7,213 bases of DNA from Prevotellaceae bacterium (GTDB lineage: Bacteria; Bacteroidota; Bacteroidia; Bacteroidales; UBA932), in contig JAITQP010000041.1 of NCBI GenBank assembly GCA_031288885.1, forward strand, positions 1 to 7,213. Reading direction: 5' to 3'. Shown piece by piece: positions 7,101 to 7,213 of the stretch; position 1 is the first letter of the stretch; each line of letters starts with the position of its first letter. The notes beneath the pieces are model-generated. The model did not search any database. It was not told where the DNA came from and saw only the letters and a program-made list of their open reading frames with translations. The position numbers and the translations under genes are program-made.

Positions 7101-7213
7101 ACGTCCACGCGCCCGCGCCCGTTGACGGCCTCCTCGAGGGTTCCCAACCCAAGAAAGGAGAATACCAGCGTTGCGTCGGCGGGCGCGCTGATGGTGTACC
7201 CGCCGCCGGCGTC
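4121..7213 (-). CDS. susC: SusC/RagA-family TonB-dependent outer-membrane transporter, 5' end cut off by window edge
   Basis: This is the outer-membrane barrel of a SusCD uptake complex, which imports oligomeric nutrients using TonB-ExbBD energy. The frame is open to the window edge, giving 1030 residues here. An apparent start at 7147 is an in-frame TTG (leucine), not a real start, because homology continues upstream: residues 1-22 include GGGYTISAPADATLVFSFLG, the second half of the N-terminal carboxypeptidase-regulatory-like domain. The signal peptide is missing. A TonB-box-like EDVVVVAYG lies at about 48-56. The plug spans about 63-172, with RIRGFSTVNG (109-118), PLVVVDG (122-128) and the SusC signature VLKDAASAALFGSRAANGVI (148-167). 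The rest is a barrel with alternating aromatic strands, an INGAYYTDAFTYAKRDWSG segment, and a terminal NVKF whose last Phe fits the BAM signal. The susD partner follows after 15 bases. No frameshift or stop is seen. The family is certain; the substrate is unknown. Confidence 0.96.
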   Translation of the reverse strand, partial: DAGGGYTISAPADATLVFSFLGLGTLEEAVNGRGRVDVTLASDEQNLEDVVVVAYGTALREAITGSVSTVSAKKIEKRTLTSITSVLDGNAPGVLVNNPGTPGSSPTIRIRGFSTVNGDNSPLVVVDGVAIAGNITDFNAQDVESISVLKDAASAALFGSRAANGVILVTTKQGRQKGLSIKVNANLGAYSRGIPEYDVLDAKDYMEVMWTGYRNSLVSDPNQKDASGNPYTTATAAIKASQSLVPEFLKYNVFDKPADQLFDQNGKLTANLNPKYSDLDWWDAVERVGLRQEYTVSGESGSDKSNTYFSLGYLDEKSNVKWSDYQRFTGRVNASITPKKWLSAGVNVSGSYQTYSNMSDGNSAYVNPIYYVRHLAPIYPIYLHDPETGDFVLDEQGEKQYDDGVANSRAQNSGRHVIWEMDLNQDKTIRSTLGSDAFVNVKFLRDFNFLVKGNASIRNSENRFYSNAIIGDGAGSDGSTGRTLYRYLNYTGMQQLTWDKSFGKHHADVLLGHENYANSYVYTYLYKTSEVFANAYELVNFTEMTSLDGYDNNLRGESYLSRARYNYDSKYFLEAAFRRDAVSRFHPDNRWGNFWSFGGSWSVHKESFFEPLKDYVNTLKLRASYGEVGNDASAGTYAYMGLYSLDQNARLGAAYKSSNEANDIKWESTNSTSIALEGRAFDRVNFSLEYYNKLSHDLIFSVYNPLSAGATSTSSAVSTQLKNLGDVSNKGFEVAVDVDIYRDVDWLVNASFTGSYQKNEVLTLPEQNRKDGIIDGTKKIMEGHSLYSYWIYQFAGVDQLNGDALYLIDDEKYYVAAATEEAPEDKTAVPEERVRQINGAYYTDAFTYAKRDWSGISLPSWIGSVGANVAWKGLSLSLLCTYSLGGKVFDGPYNSLRGVSANPSAIHKDVLNAWSSAPAGMTETSPDRIDPNGIPAVDWYRYSSYYSASATNHLHDASYLSLRSVNLAYTLPASWTAMVDLSEVTLNLQAENLYTFTSLKGLNPQQALSGVTSNIMNYNRTVSVGLNVKF

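Noticed and set aside
1..7213. Mobile element, CRISPR array, tRNA or phage signals
   Set aside because: No terminal inverted repeats, spaced direct repeats, cloverleaf-like sequences or transposase or integrase motifs were seen. Four intact-looking genes fill almost the whole window.

Overview
The window looks like chromosomal DNA from a member of the order Bacteroidales (phylum Bacteroidota). Three things support this. The sigma factor is the short primary sigma type with the N-terminus [20 protein letters not shown] typical of Bacteroidales RpoD. There is an adjacent SusC/SusD outer-membrane pair, a hallmark of the phylum. No start codon is preceded by a convincing Shine-Dalgarno sequence, only by A/T-rich leaders. 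Base composition is clearly GC-rich for this group, which would fit a high-GC lineage such as Alistipes or another Rikenellaceae. That genus-level idea is inference from composition only.

All four genes lie on the minus strand and are read from right to left. First comes a susC-like TonB-dependent transporter (7213 to 4121) whose signal peptide and first domain half lie beyond the right edge. Fifteen bases later follows its partner susD-like surface lipoprotein (4105 to 2537). The 160-base gap after susD holds an 8-bp hairpin, then a larger hairpin followed by seven T (a factor-independent terminator), then a putative promoter. The second unit is an HtrA/Deg-family periplasmic serine protease with two PDZ domains (2376 to 916). 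The housekeeping sigma factor rpoD (888 to 28) follows after only 27 bases.

The window therefore contains two functional blocks. The first is the end of a nutrient-uptake operon: SusC forms the TonB-driven outer-membrane barrel and SusD the surface lid that captures an oligomeric substrate. The substrate cannot be told from this sequence, and no enzyme or regulator of a utilisation locus is visible. The second is a housekeeping block that pairs envelope protein quality control with the primary sigma factor. The coding sequences fill nearly the whole window. No tRNA, rRNA, CRISPR array, insertion sequence or phage gene was seen.

I found no convincing new system. The points most worth a second look are in the susD-htrA gap (terminator, promoter-overlapping inverted repeat, three-codon reading frame touching the htrA start), the tight htrA-rpoD linkage, and the absence of other utilisation-locus genes downstream of susCD.
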